A DNA stretch of 64,000 nucleotides from Bacteroidia bacterium (GCA_041391665.1 JAWKNO010000002.1:186001-250000); one strand, 5' to 3'; shown: positions 49,784 through 59,097, numbered from the stretch's first letter. Notes: generated by a model from the letters alone, not told the origin. A program made the numbers and translations.

Positions 49784-50293
49784 ATGTTACAAAGAATTCA
49801 ATCTGTATTATTACTACTTGCAATCCTGATCAACTTCGCGACTTTATTTGTCCCAATGTGGCAACACAGTGCAGGATTGGATACGGAAATTGTCTCCGGA
49901 ATGCGGATTTCCTCTGTAGATCCTATTTCCGATGAAGCCCGGCAGGAATTTTTTTACCAACACAGAGAGCCCCTGAAAAATATCGCTCATATAGCTTTTT
50001 TTGCACTTGTGCTGATCTCCGGGATATTTACAGTGTATGTGATCTTTCGCTACGACGACCGAAAGAAACAAATTCGCCTGGCTTACCTCAGTATTGGTAT
50101 GATCATGATCGAAATTCTTGCCTTCGTGCTCCTTACCCTTCAAAAACCTACACTCATTTTGGGGGGAACCGCCAATTCCATTGCCCTTTTTGGTTTTGCC
50201 TTTCCGGTAGCTGCAATTGTTCTGGTATGGCTGGCGATTAATCGCATCAAAAAAGATGAAGAGCTGGTTCGTTCTATTGACCGAATCCGCTAA
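49784..50293 (+). CDS. DUF4293 integral membrane protein
   Basis: 169 aa with four TM helices (about residues 5-25, 65-88, 100-118, 130-150). The start 'MLQRIQSVLLLLAILIN' is typical of the DUF4293 family, a Bacteroidota-restricted group of unknown function often found near truA or an MsbA-like exporter. Here truA is divergent and the exporter is 2.3 kb downstream. Confidence 0.83.
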   Translation: MLQRIQSVLLLLAILINFATLFVPMWQHSAGLDTEIVSGMRISSVDPISDEARQEFFYQHREPLKNIAHIAFFALVLISGIFTVYVIFRYDDRKKQIRLAYLSIGMIMIEILAFVLLTLQKPTLILGGTANSIALFGFAFPVAAIVLVWLAINRIKKDEELVRSIDRIR

Positions 50294-50358
50294 ATAACCC
50301 GGATTATTCAACTTTTGAAGGGAATTTATTAAAATTTCACATAAATTTTTTATTGAAA

Positions 50359-50391
50359 TTTGAATTTCTGGCAAATATTTTAATATATTTG
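50359..50391 (+). promoter_or_regulatory. Complete -33/-7 promoter of the CBM48 gene
   Basis: TTTG at 50359-50362, 21 bp, then TATATTTG at 50384-50391. Both boxes are perfect and the region is very AT-rich. This is the clearest promoter in the window. Confidence 0.7.
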
Positions 50392-50432
50392 CAAAATATT
50401 TTGATACAAAATAGTAATCTTATATTATCACA

Positions 50433-50741
50433 ATGAGTATCACAAAAAAATTTCTCAAGTCAAAGTCTGTCTGCAAAGTTACTTTCCGCTTACCTAAAGA
50501 GGCGGTTTCCAATGCTGATTCTGTAAGCGTTGTCGGTGAATTCAACGAATGGAATCCCAGCGCAACTCCCATGAAATCCTCCAAGAGCGGAGAATTCTCC
50601 ACCACACTCGAACTCGAACAAGGAAATGAGTATCAGTTCCGCTACCTGATCAACGGTCAGGATTGGACCAACGACAATGAAGCTGATAAATTTGTTTCCT
50701 CTCCTTATGGCGACGCACAAAACAGCGTAATTGTATTGTAA
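50433..50741 (+). CDS. Isolated glycogen-binding (CBM48/isoamylase early-set) protein
   Basis: 102 aa that is almost entirely one domain: 'CKVTFRLPKEAVSNADSVSV', 'VGEFNEWNPSATPMKSSKSG', 'GNEYQFRYLINGQDWTNDNE' and the closing 'DAQNSVIVL'. The conserved Trp of 'FNEWNP' and of 'QDWTND' fit the glycan surface of CBM48. There is no catalytic domain and no signal peptide. It has its own strong promoter and terminator, consistent with an abundant small cytosolic protein; a regulatory role on glycogen is inference. Confidence 0.85.
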   Translation: MSITKKFLKSKSVCKVTFRLPKEAVSNADSVSVVGEFNEWNPSATPMKSSKSGEFSTTLELEQGNEYQFRYLINGQDWTNDNEADKFVSSPYGDAQNSVIVL

Positions 50742-50762
50742 AAATTACCAAATCTTAACCAG

Positions 50763-50795
50763 GGCCCTTCTGTTTTTTCAGGAGGGCCTTTTTTT
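50763..50795 (+). terminator. Terminator of the CBM48 gene
   Basis: GGCCCTTCTG / CAGGAGGGCC, 10 bp with one T-G pair, loop of six T, then seven T. Confidence 0.9.
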
Positions 50796-50826
50796 ATAAA
50801 AAAATAACCTCATTTATCGCCTGGCT

Positions 50827-50834
50827 TACTTTTG
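50827..50834 (+). promoter_or_regulatory. -7 box of the secreted-protein gene at 50895
   Basis: TACTTTTG followed by GG, an exact TAnnTTTG match. A TTG inside it (50832) is therefore not a start codon. Confidence 0.5.
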
Positions 50835-50894
50835 GGTTTAACTTTCGTTGTTATAATTGGTTTTTATTCCCGATTATCTCAAAATAGTTGTCCT

Positions 50895-51566
50895 ATGCAC
50901 GGCCCATCGTTCTCCTGGTTTCTTAGCACACTGGCAATTTTTGTTTCTGTTATTCCTTCCGTATTCTCCCAGGTCCACAAATTTCCCGATCATGGGGGGA
51001 AAGGCGTTCCTGGTGCATTTCCCTATTCGTTTGTTTTCGGTTGGGGTGGGGTAGAAGGTGTGTTGAGCTATCAATATGTGATCAGCGACAACCCGCTCTG
51101 CTTTTCAGGCTGCTCGGGGGATACCCGTGAAGGATTTACCCCGGATACATTTTTGGTTGCCTATAATATGGAACCCGACCGCTGGTATTACTGGATTACC
51201 CGCATGATTATGGTCGATGGTGATACGAGTGAATGGTCGCTTATTTCTTCGTTTCTCACAGAAACCCCTGAAAATTCCGCCAGAATGGTAAGCATGGGCG
51301 GAAACCCTGTCTCCGGAAGGCAAATCCCCTTGCGTTTTAACTGGGCATTAAATCCCGAAGCAGCTCGTGTAACCTATAAAATTTATAATCTTAGCGGAAC
51401 TCTCCTGGAATCCGGGACGTTTTCCCGCTCTGTGGGTTTCAGACTGGAAGAAAAAATAATTCCTGTACCTTATTTTACTCCAGGCTTATATATTCTGGAG
51501 GTGGAGGTGGGAAATAATCTCAACAATTTCAACAACCATTTTACCATCAAGGTTATCCTGCTTTGA
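50895..51566 (+). CDS. Secreted protein with T9SS-like sorting domain
   Basis: 223 aa from the ATG at 50895. Signal peptide (about 1-26, '..SVIPSVFSQVHK'). The mature N-terminal 100 residues are Gly/Trp/Tyr-rich ('GVPGAFPYSFVFGWGGVEG') with a Cys pair. The C-terminal 80 residues follow the type A T9SS sorting pattern: 'GGNPVSGRQIPLRFNW', 'VTYKIYNLSGTLLESGTF', 'PYFTPGLYILEVEVG' and a final 'FTIKVILL'. Probably a surface-anchored or released protein. Function not recognised. It overlaps or abuts the next gene. Confidence 0.72.
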   Translation: MHGPSFSWFLSTLAIFVSVIPSVFSQVHKFPDHGGKGVPGAFPYSFVFGWGGVEGVLSYQYVISDNPLCFSGCSGDTREGFTPDTFLVAYNMEPDRWYYWITRMIMVDGDTSEWSLISSFLTETPENSARMVSMGGNPVSGRQIPLRFNWALNPEAARVTYKIYNLSGTLLESGTFSRSVGFRLEEKIIPVPYFTPGLYILEVEVGNNLNNFNNHFTIKVILL

Positions 51567-51568
51567 CT

Positions 51569-52540
51569 ATGGTAAAGTTTAACGAAACGTTGATTGCCCT
51601 GCTAGTGGTGGCTGTGCTATTATTGCGTTGGGGAACCCAGCCTGCAATGGCTCAATGCTGCTCTCCTGGTAATCCGGTAGGTGGATTGGCAGCTTTAGGA
51701 ACAAATGAAGAAGGTTCCTGGCAAATGATGCTAAACTACCGTTATGGTTATTCCGGTACTTATTTTATGGGAAATCAGCCTGTTCCGGCTCAGTTTATCC
51801 GCAGCGGAAATTATAACCATGTGGGCGTTATATTCTCGTATGGACTTACAAACAAGCTGACGATAGATGCTGAAACCGGGTATTTTATCAATAAGACGCA
51901 ATCATACGTTGCAGGTATTCTGCCTGAAAAACTCTCAGGCCACGGCCTTACCGATCTGAACCTTCAGATCCGGGTACAATTGTGGCGGAATCTTCTCAAA
52001 GATGCCGAAATAACTTCTGGGGCAGGGATAAAAATTCCGGTAGGCCGACACGACCAAATGGACCAGGGAGCGAGACTAACGCGCGATCTTCAACCCACGA
52101 CCGGCTCTTATGATTTTGTACATAGTTTATTTTTGTATCGGGGGTTTCTCTCTGAGAAATTTCGCACATTCTTTTCTACCCGGCTGGAAATCAAAGGATT
52201 AAATCCTGATCGCTACCGTTACGGACATCTCTTGTCGGCTTCAGGCTTTTTCTCGTGGAGTCCCTCGCTTCGCTGGACTTTGGTATCTCAGCTCCGCGGA
52301 GAGTGGAGGGGGAGAGATACCCGGCTGCTTTCGGGCTCCGGTATCCCGATCGATGACCTCCGGGAGATTGTCATTCCTACCGGCTCGCGTAAAGTTTTTT
52401 TTGTTCCTCAACTCACGTATTCCCTCACGCCTGATCTGTATCTTTCCCTGCTGGCAGATATTCCCTTATATCAGTTTTATTTTGACCAGCAATTGGCTAC
52501 AACTACCGCTCTTACCCTGAGTCTTCAGACCAAACTTTGA
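51569..52540 (+). CDS. Outer-membrane transporter-like barrel (CCSPGNP-type)
   Basis: 323 aa from an ATG at 51569, three bases after the preceding stop (a TTG at 51563 would overlap that stop). Signal peptide (about 1-28, '..GTQPAMAQ'), then a 'CCSPGNPVGG' start typical of a Bacteroidota OMP group, then amphipathic strands with 'GVIFSYGLTNKLTIDAETGY' and 'EITSGAGIKIPVGRH', resembling the phenol-degradation/MetA-type OMP family. No clear terminal aromatic residue (ends in 'LQTKL'). Cargo unknown. Confidence 0.7.
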   Translation: MVKFNETLIALLVVAVLLLRWGTQPAMAQCCSPGNPVGGLAALGTNEEGSWQMMLNYRYGYSGTYFMGNQPVPAQFIRSGNYNHVGVIFSYGLTNKLTIDAETGYFINKTQSYVAGILPEKLSGHGLTDLNLQIRVQLWRNLLKDAEITSGAGIKIPVGRHDQMDQGARLTRDLQPTTGSYDFVHSLFLYRGFLSEKFRTFFSTRLEIKGLNPDRYRYGHLLSASGFFSWSPSLRWTLVSQLRGEWRGRDTRLLSGSGIPIDDLREIVIPTGSRKVFFVPQLTYSLTPDLYLSLLADIPLYQFYFDQQLATTTALTLSLQTKL

Positions 52541-52582
52541 ATAAAACGGTATCCTGTACGGGACATCCTTATCAATTATCCT

Positions 52583-52590
52583 TATCTTTG
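52583..52590 (+). promoter_or_regulatory. -7 box of the ABC exporter gene
   Basis: TATCTTTG followed by C, exact TAnnTTTG, 18 bp before the ATG at 52608. Confidence 0.5.
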
Positions 52591-52607
52591 CTGAAAATTA
52601 CTGGTGA

Positions 52608-54419
52608 ATGCGGGCGCTTTTTGCATTAAATCCTTATATCTGGAAATACAAGCAACATTTGTTGCTGGGCATTCTGTTTGTGACGCTGTCCAATTTATTT
52701 GCTGTGTATCCTGCGCAGATTGTCCGGGGGGCCATTGATATGGTCGGGGATGTGCTGAAGTTTTACAAACTGTTTGAAGGGTTTTCGATCGGAGACGATA
52801 TTCGGCATATGCTGGTCGGCAGTCTTTTGCTTTTTGGCGGACTGGTGATTCTGATGGCCGTTATTCGCGGGGTATTTTTATTTTTTACCCGTCAGACAAT
52901 TATCGTGATGTCGCGGCTGGTGGAATACGACTTCCGCAATGATATTTATGATCATTTTCAGCAACTGTCGCTTAGCTTTTACCGCCGCAACCGCACGGGC
53001 GATCTGATGGCGCGGATTTCTGAAGATGTCAACCGTGTGCGGATGTATCTGGGACCGGGGATTATGTACACAATGAATACGATTACCTTGTTTGTTGTAG
53101 TCGTCATTACGATGCTGATGGTAAATCCCGGCCTCACGCTGTACGCGCTGATCCCATTGCCGATATTGAGTTATCTGATTTATTATGTAGAATCGTTGAT
53201 CCAAAGCAGGAGCGAAAAAATACAGGCTCAACTTTCCCGTCTGACGACGTTTACGCAGGAAATTTATTCGGGTATCCGTGTGGTAAAAGCTTATGTAAAA
53301 GAAAAAGAGTCTTCCGAAAAATTTGTGGAAGAATCTCAATTGTATAAAGTGAAATCCATGTCTCTGGCCCGGGTAGATGCGGTATTTTTTCCATTGGTCG
53401 CTTTGCTTGTGGGTATGAGTATGTTGATTACCGTTTGGGTTGGGGGCGAAAAGGTAATTGGCGGGTCATTGTCACTGGGGAATATTGCCGAATTTATCAT
53501 TTATATCAATCTCCTCACCTGGCCGATCATCGCTGTGGGCTGGGTAACTACCATGGTACAGCGTGCTGCCGCCAGCCAGGTAAGGCTCAACGATCTGTTG
53601 AAAGAGCGTTCGGAAATTCGTTTTCCCGAATCGGGCAAATCTGTTGAAACTGCATCTTTGACATTTGATGAGGTCAGTTTTCGTTATCCTGACACGGGCA
53701 TTCAGGCATTGCAGGATGTATCTTTTCACCTTGAGGCCGGTCAAAAACTAGGTATTGTCGGTCCGACTGGTTCGGGGAAATCCACGCTTTGCGCGATGAT
53801 TCCGCGATTGTTTGATGCCGATCATGGAGAAATTGTACTCGATGGACTGGCGCTCAAACAGTATGGAAAGGATGAATTGAGGCAGGCAATTGGTTTTGCT
53901 CCCCAGGATGTGTTTTTATTTTCTGCGACAGTACGCGAAAATATCGCCTTCGGCAAACCCGATGCCACCAGCGAAGCGGTGGAAGAAGCGGCCCGCTGGG
54001 CTTCTATCTATGATAGTATCGCCGATTTCCCCAATGGTTTTGATACAGTGGTGGGCGAAAGGGGCGTGACCTTGTCGGGGGGGCAAAAACAACGTATTTC
54101 CATCGCCCGGGCATGGGTAAAAACTCCCAAACTTCTGATTCTAGATGATGTGTTGTCCGCGGTGGACACTGGCACGGAAGAATCCATTCTTCGCAGTCTC
54201 CGTCAGTTTCGGCAAGACCATCCCGAAGTAGCCGTTATTCAGGTAGCTCACCGTATTTCCTGTATTCAGGATGCAGATCTGATCCTTGTCCTGGAAAATG
54301 GCCGTATTTCTGAGTCCGGCTCCCACGACGAATTGCTGGCTCAAAAAGGGTATTATGCAAGGATCTATGAAAAACAGCTGACCGAAGGACTCGAAACGGC
54401 GGAAGAATCAGAACCCTGA
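52608..54419 (+). CDS. ABC exporter, fused permease-ATPase (MsbA-like)
   Basis: 603 aa. Six TM helices in the first 330 residues ('SLSFYRRNRTGDLMARISED' is the inter-domain coupling region), then one nucleotide-binding domain: Walker A 'GPTGSGKST' (about 386-394), Q-loop 'FAPQDVFLF', signature 'LSGGQKQRISIARAW', Walker B 'LLILDDVLSAVD', and H-loop 'VAHRIS'. The half-transporter works as a homodimer. Closest in form to MsbA lipid exporters; lipid A or drug export cannot be distinguished. Confidence 0.92.
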   Translation: MRALFALNPYIWKYKQHLLLGILFVTLSNLFAVYPAQIVRGAIDMVGDVLKFYKLFEGFSIGDDIRHMLVGSLLLFGGLVILMAVIRGVFLFFTRQTIIVMSRLVEYDFRNDIYDHFQQLSLSFYRRNRTGDLMARISEDVNRVRMYLGPGIMYTMNTITLFVVVVITMLMVNPGLTLYALIPLPILSYLIYYVESLIQSRSEKIQAQLSRLTTFTQEIYSGIRVVKAYVKEKESSEKFVEESQLYKVKSMSLARVDAVFFPLVALLVGMSMLITVWVGGEKVIGGSLSLGNIAEFIIYINLLTWPIIAVGWVTTMVQRAAASQVRLNDLLKERSEIRFPESGKSVETASLTFDEVSFRYPDTGIQALQDVSFHLEAGQKLGIVGPTGSGKSTLCAMIPRLFDADHGEIVLDGLALKQYGKDELRQAIGFAPQDVFLFSATVRENIAFGKPDATSEAVEEAARWASIYDSIADFPNGFDTVVGERGVTLSGGQKQRISIARAWVKTPKLLILDDVLSAVDTGTEESILRSLRQFRQDHPEVAVIQVAHRISCIQDADLILVLENGRISESGSHDELLAQKGYYARIYEKQLTEGLETAEESEP

Positions 54420-54451
54420 TACAATTTGGCGGAATTATTCGTTCATTCTGT

Positions 54452-55249
54452 ATGAAAACCCGATTGTTATCCATTGGATTTTTTCTGGCTTTTGTCTGTC
54501 TGAGCTGGCGCGGTGAGGATCATTACATGATCAACAATGATACTTTCCACAGAGGCGAATTCCTTAAGTTTCGGATTCACTACGGGCTGATTACTGCGGG
54601 TTTTGCCACGCTGGAGGTAAAAGAAGCGCGGAAAGTCGTCAATGGTAAGAATTGTTACCATATTGTCGGGCAGGGATTTACCAACGCTACTTTTGACGTC
54701 TTCTATAAAGTCAGAGACAATTATGAGACTTTTATGGATGAGGAGTCGATGCTTTCCCAGCAGTTTAACCGCTATATACGTGAAGGTGGATTTGAAAATT
54801 ATTCTGAAACTCATTTTGACCAGCAAAACGGGAAGGCCTTATACATTGACCACAAAAAACGAAGGACAACCTACGATGTGCCTGCGAATATTCAGGATGT
54901 GATTTCCGCTTTTTATTATGCCCGGACCCGTTATGACCAGGATTCGCTAAAGCCTGGCGACAGAATTTCTTTACACAATTTTCTGGACAGGAAAAATTTT
55001 GGCCTTGAGGCAAGCCTTGTCGCCCGGGAGAAAATAAAAATTGACGGGAACTGGTACAATGCACTGAAAATGAATCTTCTGATAGAAGAAGCCGGATTGG
55101 TTACAGATGGGAGCACGATTGTCTTCTGGATTTCTGATGATGACAATAAAATCCCGCTTCGCATTCAGTCTGATCTGGCGATTGGTTCATTGAAAGCGGA
55201 TCTCGTGGAATACCAAAATCTGCGCAATCCCTTCAAAGCTAAAATCTGA
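54452..55249 (+). CDS. DUF3108 exported protein
   Basis: 265 aa with a signal peptide (about 1-18, 'IGFFLAFVCLSWRG'). The mature sequence carries the DUF3108 pattern: 'FRIHYGLITAGFATLEV', 'HIVGQGFTNATFDVFYKVRD', 'YDVPANIQDVISAFYYARTR', and 'VFWISDDDNKIPLRIQSDLAIGS' (quoted in part). The family is a beta-barrel-like envelope protein of unknown function that often lies next to lipid transport or lipid A genes. It follows the ABC exporter by 32 bp. Confidence 0.84.
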   Translation: MKTRLLSIGFFLAFVCLSWRGEDHYMINNDTFHRGEFLKFRIHYGLITAGFATLEVKEARKVVNGKNCYHIVGQGFTNATFDVFYKVRDNYETFMDEESMLSQQFNRYIREGGFENYSETHFDQQNGKALYIDHKKRRTTYDVPANIQDVISAFYYARTRYDQDSLKPGDRISLHNFLDRKNFGLEASLVAREKIKIDGNWYNALKMNLLIEEAGLVTDGSTIVFWISDDDNKIPLRIQSDLAIGSLKADLVEYQNLRNPFKAKI

Positions 55250-55254
55250 AGCAC

Positions 55255-56556
55255 TTACAAAATACCAAACTGGTAACCCAGGCTAAAAGCCGTCTGGTAT
55301 TGCCCGTTTTGTAAATTTTCAACTCCGTCAAAATATCCTTTTGGATTAAACTGCATCTTCTCAAAACCGGCAGATATGACGATATCGCCATTGTTGCCCA
55401 CATTGTGCTTCAGGCGAAGCCCGCCACCATAAGTTTGGAACATATCAAATGTGTAACTCACATCTGGATAAGAACGGTTGGGCACAAATTGGTCATTGAA
55501 ATACTGCATAAACCCTGCCTCTATGTAAGGCACCAGGTCGGTTCTTCGCGTGAGAATAAACGCATACTCTCCAATCAGCCCCACGGAATACCGGTTTTTA
55601 GGCTTTATTTCCCGGTTGATTTCCTCCATTACCCCGTCATAATTGGTACATACAAGCCGTCCCCACCGGTCTTTTTCACAAGTAGTATAGGGTTCCTGAA
55701 TTTGCGTGTAGCGTTTTGAGGTCCAGTAAAAAAGATTTTCTACTCTTGCTGTAGTTCCCAGCCGGAACTGTTTAAACGCAAAAGTCAGTTCTGTACCAAT
55801 ACCTTTGGAGTTAAACTCTACATTATACCTGGAAGGATAGTTTGTTACGGGCAGCGTATAAGAATAGCTTATGCCCCCAAACCCGATGACGGTTTTAAAC
55901 TGTAGAAATATGAGCTGTTTTTTTCGGGGAATGGCGTTTTTTGAAGAAGATTTTTCCAGATTCGCATAGTCGATTGAGGGAAGTGCCATTTCACCTTCCT
56001 GTTTGTTTTGTGCGATTTCCAGTTCAGGATCAGTGCTTACCTGAAACTCAGGGTTGAGAATATCGATTGTGTATTGGCGAAAATTATTGCCTGTTTTGGT
56101 AAATGTGAAGGACTGTACTTCGGTTTTTTCCGGAAATATGTAGCGGGAATTTCGGTCGTTGGTAAAATTTTTGTCCAGATTAAAGTCAAAAAAGTGAATG
56201 GGTTCATCACTGAAGTAATTGGCAACCAGCGTAATGAGCAGAATTCCTTCGGCTTCACCGGGCACTTCGAGATAGCTGACGCTGTAAACCACATCCTTTA
56301 ATCCCGTAAGATCGGGAGGCCGTATCGTAACCTCTTCCGGAACCATATTTTTATAGGCGGGGTATCTTTCCCTGAATTTACTCAGATCCAATACCGTAGA
56401 GGAAAATGGGTAATATTGGGCGACCATCTGTTCTCGTTCCGTCTGGCCCGGCCGGTAATTTCGGTTGATATAAATCTGGTTCTGCGCAGAAATAATACCA
56501 TTGATCACGAATAAGAGTAATCCGGTGAGGATGAAAGTTTTGATAATACGATTCAT
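55255..56556 (-). CDS. Unrecognised outer-membrane-type protein, paralogue A
   Basis: 433 aa from an ATG at 56556, which opens the signal peptide 'MNRIIKTFILTGLLLFVING'. Mature start 'INRNYRPGQTEREQMVAQYY', then 'LDLSKFRERYPAYK', 'IRPPDLTGLKDVVYSVSY', and a Greek-key-like segment 'FDFNLDKNFTNDRNSRYIFP' (about 25-190). The C-terminal half (about 215-433) is a beta barrel with 'GIGTELTFAFKQFRLGTTAR', 'LIGEYAFILTRRTDLVPYIE' and 'GGLRLKHNVGNNGDIVISAG', ending 'QFGIL'. No known family. Clear paralogue of the next gene; together they look like a lineage-specific two-domain OM family. Confidence 0.65.
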   Translation of the reverse strand: MNRIIKTFILTGLLLFVINGIISAQNQIYINRNYRPGQTEREQMVAQYYPFSSTVLDLSKFRERYPAYKNMVPEEVTIRPPDLTGLKDVVYSVSYLEVPGEAEGILLITLVANYFSDEPIHFFDFNLDKNFTNDRNSRYIFPEKTEVQSFTFTKTGNNFRQYTIDILNPEFQVSTDPELEIAQNKQEGEMALPSIDYANLEKSSSKNAIPRKKQLIFLQFKTVIGFGGISYSYTLPVTNYPSRYNVEFNSKGIGTELTFAFKQFRLGTTARVENLFYWTSKRYTQIQEPYTTCEKDRWGRLVCTNYDGVMEEINREIKPKNRYSVGLIGEYAFILTRRTDLVPYIEAGFMQYFNDQFVPNRSYPDVSYTFDMFQTYGGGLRLKHNVGNNGDIVISAGFEKMQFNPKGYFDGVENLQNGQYQTAFSLGYQFGIL

Positions 56557-56658
56557 ATTCAGATCGTGAAGCACAGTTTGGTTATAATTTTTCCCGTCGC
56601 AATTTACAAACAATCCTTGCAATAAAAGTGAGTTTTACAGATCAAATTTCCTCGTCTG

Positions 56659-57942
56659 TTACTCCATTCTGAATTGAAACCCGAGACTTACGCCTGCCTG
56701 GCGGTTGGTTGCATAGAGATTTTGCGGTGAAAACTGTTCAAAATATTCCCGTGGGCGAAAGCCCAGATTTGCGGCGTGGATGCCTGCAACAAAAGACATA
56801 CTTCGATTGATATCCGTAACCAGCATCATACCTGCTTCAAAACTAAGATCCGGCCCCATCTGATAACTTCTTTCCGGATCCTGGTAGCGGGACGGAATGA
56901 ATCCATTTCCCGTATAGATATGACCCAACGTCGCAAAATAAGGCAGCAAAAAAGTATAAGAGCTGATCCTGAATCCATATTCGGCAGTAAACCCATAGGA
57001 AAACCGGTTTCTGGGTAAAATGGCTGAGTTAAAGTCATATTTGATATTATTATACCACTTACAGTCGCCATTGTCATCACAGGCAAAAAATGGATCGCCC
57101 AGCCGGGTAGTTTTGGTAGAACTCCAGTAAAATATGTTTTCATACCGTCCCATCACACCTGCTTTAAACTGCCCCAAGCGGTAGGTTGCCTGTGCAGAAA
57201 TACCTTTGGTATTAAAATCTACAAAAAACTTGGTAGGATAACCCGTTTGGCCGTTTTGGAAATTGTACTTCAGCGTACCAAAATCCACGGAAGCAAGAAC
57301 TCTTATTCCCACATGACTGGATTCTCTCATATTACTGGCATACTGAACCGTATAGCGTTGATAGGCATCATAGTCAATCTGTCGCTGTTCCTTCCGTATA
57401 TTGCGCTGGTCTTTTCGGTTGTTGTGAAGTGCAGCCTGCTGAATTTCTCTCTGATCTCCGGGGTTGAGAATACGAAGAATATAAGGATGTGAAGCATTTT
57501 GGTTGTTGGTAAATGTAAGCGTAGTAAATGCTTCATTACCAAAAACATAGGGCGGCCCGTCATTGGCATAATTCCGATCGAGATTATAATCAATAAAGTA
57601 GACAGGATCGGACGACTTAAAATTACCAATGATAAGGATTACCATTTTGCCGGGGCGGTTTTTCTCAGGAGGGAAATATGTGATACCATAGACGGTATCC
57701 TGCATTTGTGAAAGATCAGGTGGCAGAATGACAATTTTTTCCTGAAGTTCCAGCCTGGATGCGGGAAACGCATTTCTGAAGTGTGAAAGATCGAGAATAT
57801 TGGATTTGTAGGGATAATACAGAAATACCATTTCCGACTCTTCTTCCTGTGCAGGCCGGAAGGTTCGGTTGATGGTCATGGTTTGCTGTCCGGCTGCATG
57901 TACAAAAATACCGATAAGGAGGGTAAAGATACATCCTTTCAT
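56659..57942 (-). CDS. Unrecognised outer-membrane-type protein, paralogue B
   Basis: 427 aa with signal peptide 'MKGCIFTLLIGIFVHAAGQ'. It shares with paralogue A 'INRTFRPAQEEESEMVFLYY', 'LDLSHFRNAFPASR', 'ILPPDLSQMQDTVYGITYFP', 'FIDYNLDRNYANDGPPYVFG' and the terminal barrel ('GISAQATYRLGQFKAGVMGR', 'FTAEYGFRISSYTFLLPYFA', 'GVSLGFQFRME'). An extra Asn/Arg/Gln-rich segment (about 165-205, 'NRKDQRNIRKEQRQIDYDAY') lies between the domains. 102 bp separate the two genes, so they are likely one transcript. Confidence 0.65.
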   Translation of the reverse strand: MKGCIFTLLIGIFVHAAGQQTMTINRTFRPAQEEESEMVFLYYPYKSNILDLSHFRNAFPASRLELQEKIVILPPDLSQMQDTVYGITYFPPEKNRPGKMVILIIGNFKSSDPVYFIDYNLDRNYANDGPPYVFGNEAFTTLTFTNNQNASHPYILRILNPGDQREIQQAALHNNRKDQRNIRKEQRQIDYDAYQRYTVQYASNMRESSHVGIRVLASVDFGTLKYNFQNGQTGYPTKFFVDFNTKGISAQATYRLGQFKAGVMGRYENIFYWSSTKTTRLGDPFFACDDNGDCKWYNNIKYDFNSAILPRNRFSYGFTAEYGFRISSYTFLLPYFATLGHIYTGNGFIPSRYQDPERSYQMGPDLSFEAGMMLVTDINRSMSFVAGIHAANLGFRPREYFEQFSPQNLYATNRQAGVSLGFQFRME

Positions 57943-58032
57943 AAGCAGTGGAGATTAAGGTTCAACCATCAATTTAGTTTAATTTTTGCTTTTTTTCCAA
58001 CGAAATAATCGTGCAACTTGCCCATCATTTGA

Positions 58033-59061
58033 ATGTCAGCTATGCCACTGTTAAAACAAAACGTTCAACTAAAACCCTACAACACCTTTGGACTTGCTGC
58101 TACGGCCAGATTCTGGCTGGAAATAGACTCAGAACAGGCAGCGATTGAGTTTCTGTCAGACAATATGCATGGTGAAGAACCCTTGTTGATTTTAGGCGGA
58201 GGAAGCAATGTTTTGCTTACTGGCGATTTTGACGGCGTGGTACTACACAATCGTATTCTTGGAAAGGAAATCGTTGGGGAGGACGAACAGTTTGTCTGGG
58301 TAAAATCGGGCTCTGGGGAAAACTGGCATCAGTTTGTGCTTTTTTGTATAGAAAATGGTTGGGGAGGAATCGAAAACCTATCATTGATTCCGGGGAGTGT
58401 GGGTGCTGCACCGATTCAGAATATCGGCGCTTATGGTGTCGAGATTAAAGACGTGCTCGATCATCTGGAGGCGATTCATATTCGAACAGGAGAAATTCAC
58501 ACATTCACAAATGCCGGGTGCCATTTTGGGTATCGCGACAGCATTTTCAAACAAGACTGTAAGGGCGAATTTATGATTACCCGCGTGGTTTTTCGTTTGT
58601 CAAAATACCCGGTAATCAATACGGCATACGGCGCGATCGCGGAGGAGCTGGCGGCGATTCCCGGCCCTCACGGAATCCGTGAGGTAAGCGATGCCGTCAT
58701 CCGTATCCGGCAAAGCAAACTACCCGACCCGGCAGAGATCGGCAATGCGGGCAGTTTTTTCAAAAATCCTGTCGTGGATGCCCATGTTTTTGCACGCATA
58801 CAGTCTGAGTATCCTCAGGTACCATCTTTTCCTGCCGAAGAAGGGCAAGTAAAAATACCAGCCGCCTGGCTGATACAGACCTGTGGCTGGAAAGGATATC
58901 GCGAAAATGATTTTGGGGTTCACAAAAACCAGGCCCTTGTTTTGGTCAATTATGGCCAGGCAAAAGGCAGCGAATTGCTCGCACTTTCCACCCGGATTAT
59001 GGACTCTGTGAAAGAGAAGTTTGATGTTAGCCTGGAGCGCGAAGTAAATGTTATCGGATAA
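58033..59061 (+). CDS. murB: UDP-N-acetylmuramate dehydrogenase
   Basis: A 342-aa FAD enzyme that reduces UDP-GlcNAc-enolpyruvate to UDP-MurNAc in peptidoglycan synthesis. FAD-binding motifs 'LILGGGSNVLLTGDFDGVVL' and 'IPGSVGAAPIQNIGAYGVEI', the catalytic serine in 'GNAGSFFKNPVVD', and the C-terminal 'GVHKNQALVLVNYG' with the final Glu region 'VSLEREVNVIG'. Type I (E. coli-like) architecture by length and motif spacing. Confidence 0.96.
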   Translation: MSAMPLLKQNVQLKPYNTFGLAATARFWLEIDSEQAAIEFLSDNMHGEEPLLILGGGSNVLLTGDFDGVVLHNRILGKEIVGEDEQFVWVKSGSGENWHQFVLFCIENGWGGIENLSLIPGSVGAAPIQNIGAYGVEIKDVLDHLEAIHIRTGEIHTFTNAGCHFGYRDSIFKQDCKGEFMITRVVFRLSKYPVINTAYGAIAEELAAIPGPHGIREVSDAVIRIRQSKLPDPAEIGNAGSFFKNPVVDAHVFARIQSEYPQVPSFPAEEGQVKIPAAWLIQTCGWKGYRENDFGVHKNQALVLVNYGQAKGSELLALSTRIMDSVKEKFDVSLEREVNVIG

Positions 59062-59097
59062 ATCTTTGACGGGATATTAAAAACACTATTTTTTTCA

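Noticed and set aside
56557..56622. Longer start for paralogue A
   Set aside because: The signal peptide begins at the ATG at 56556; the additional 22 residues show no leader character.
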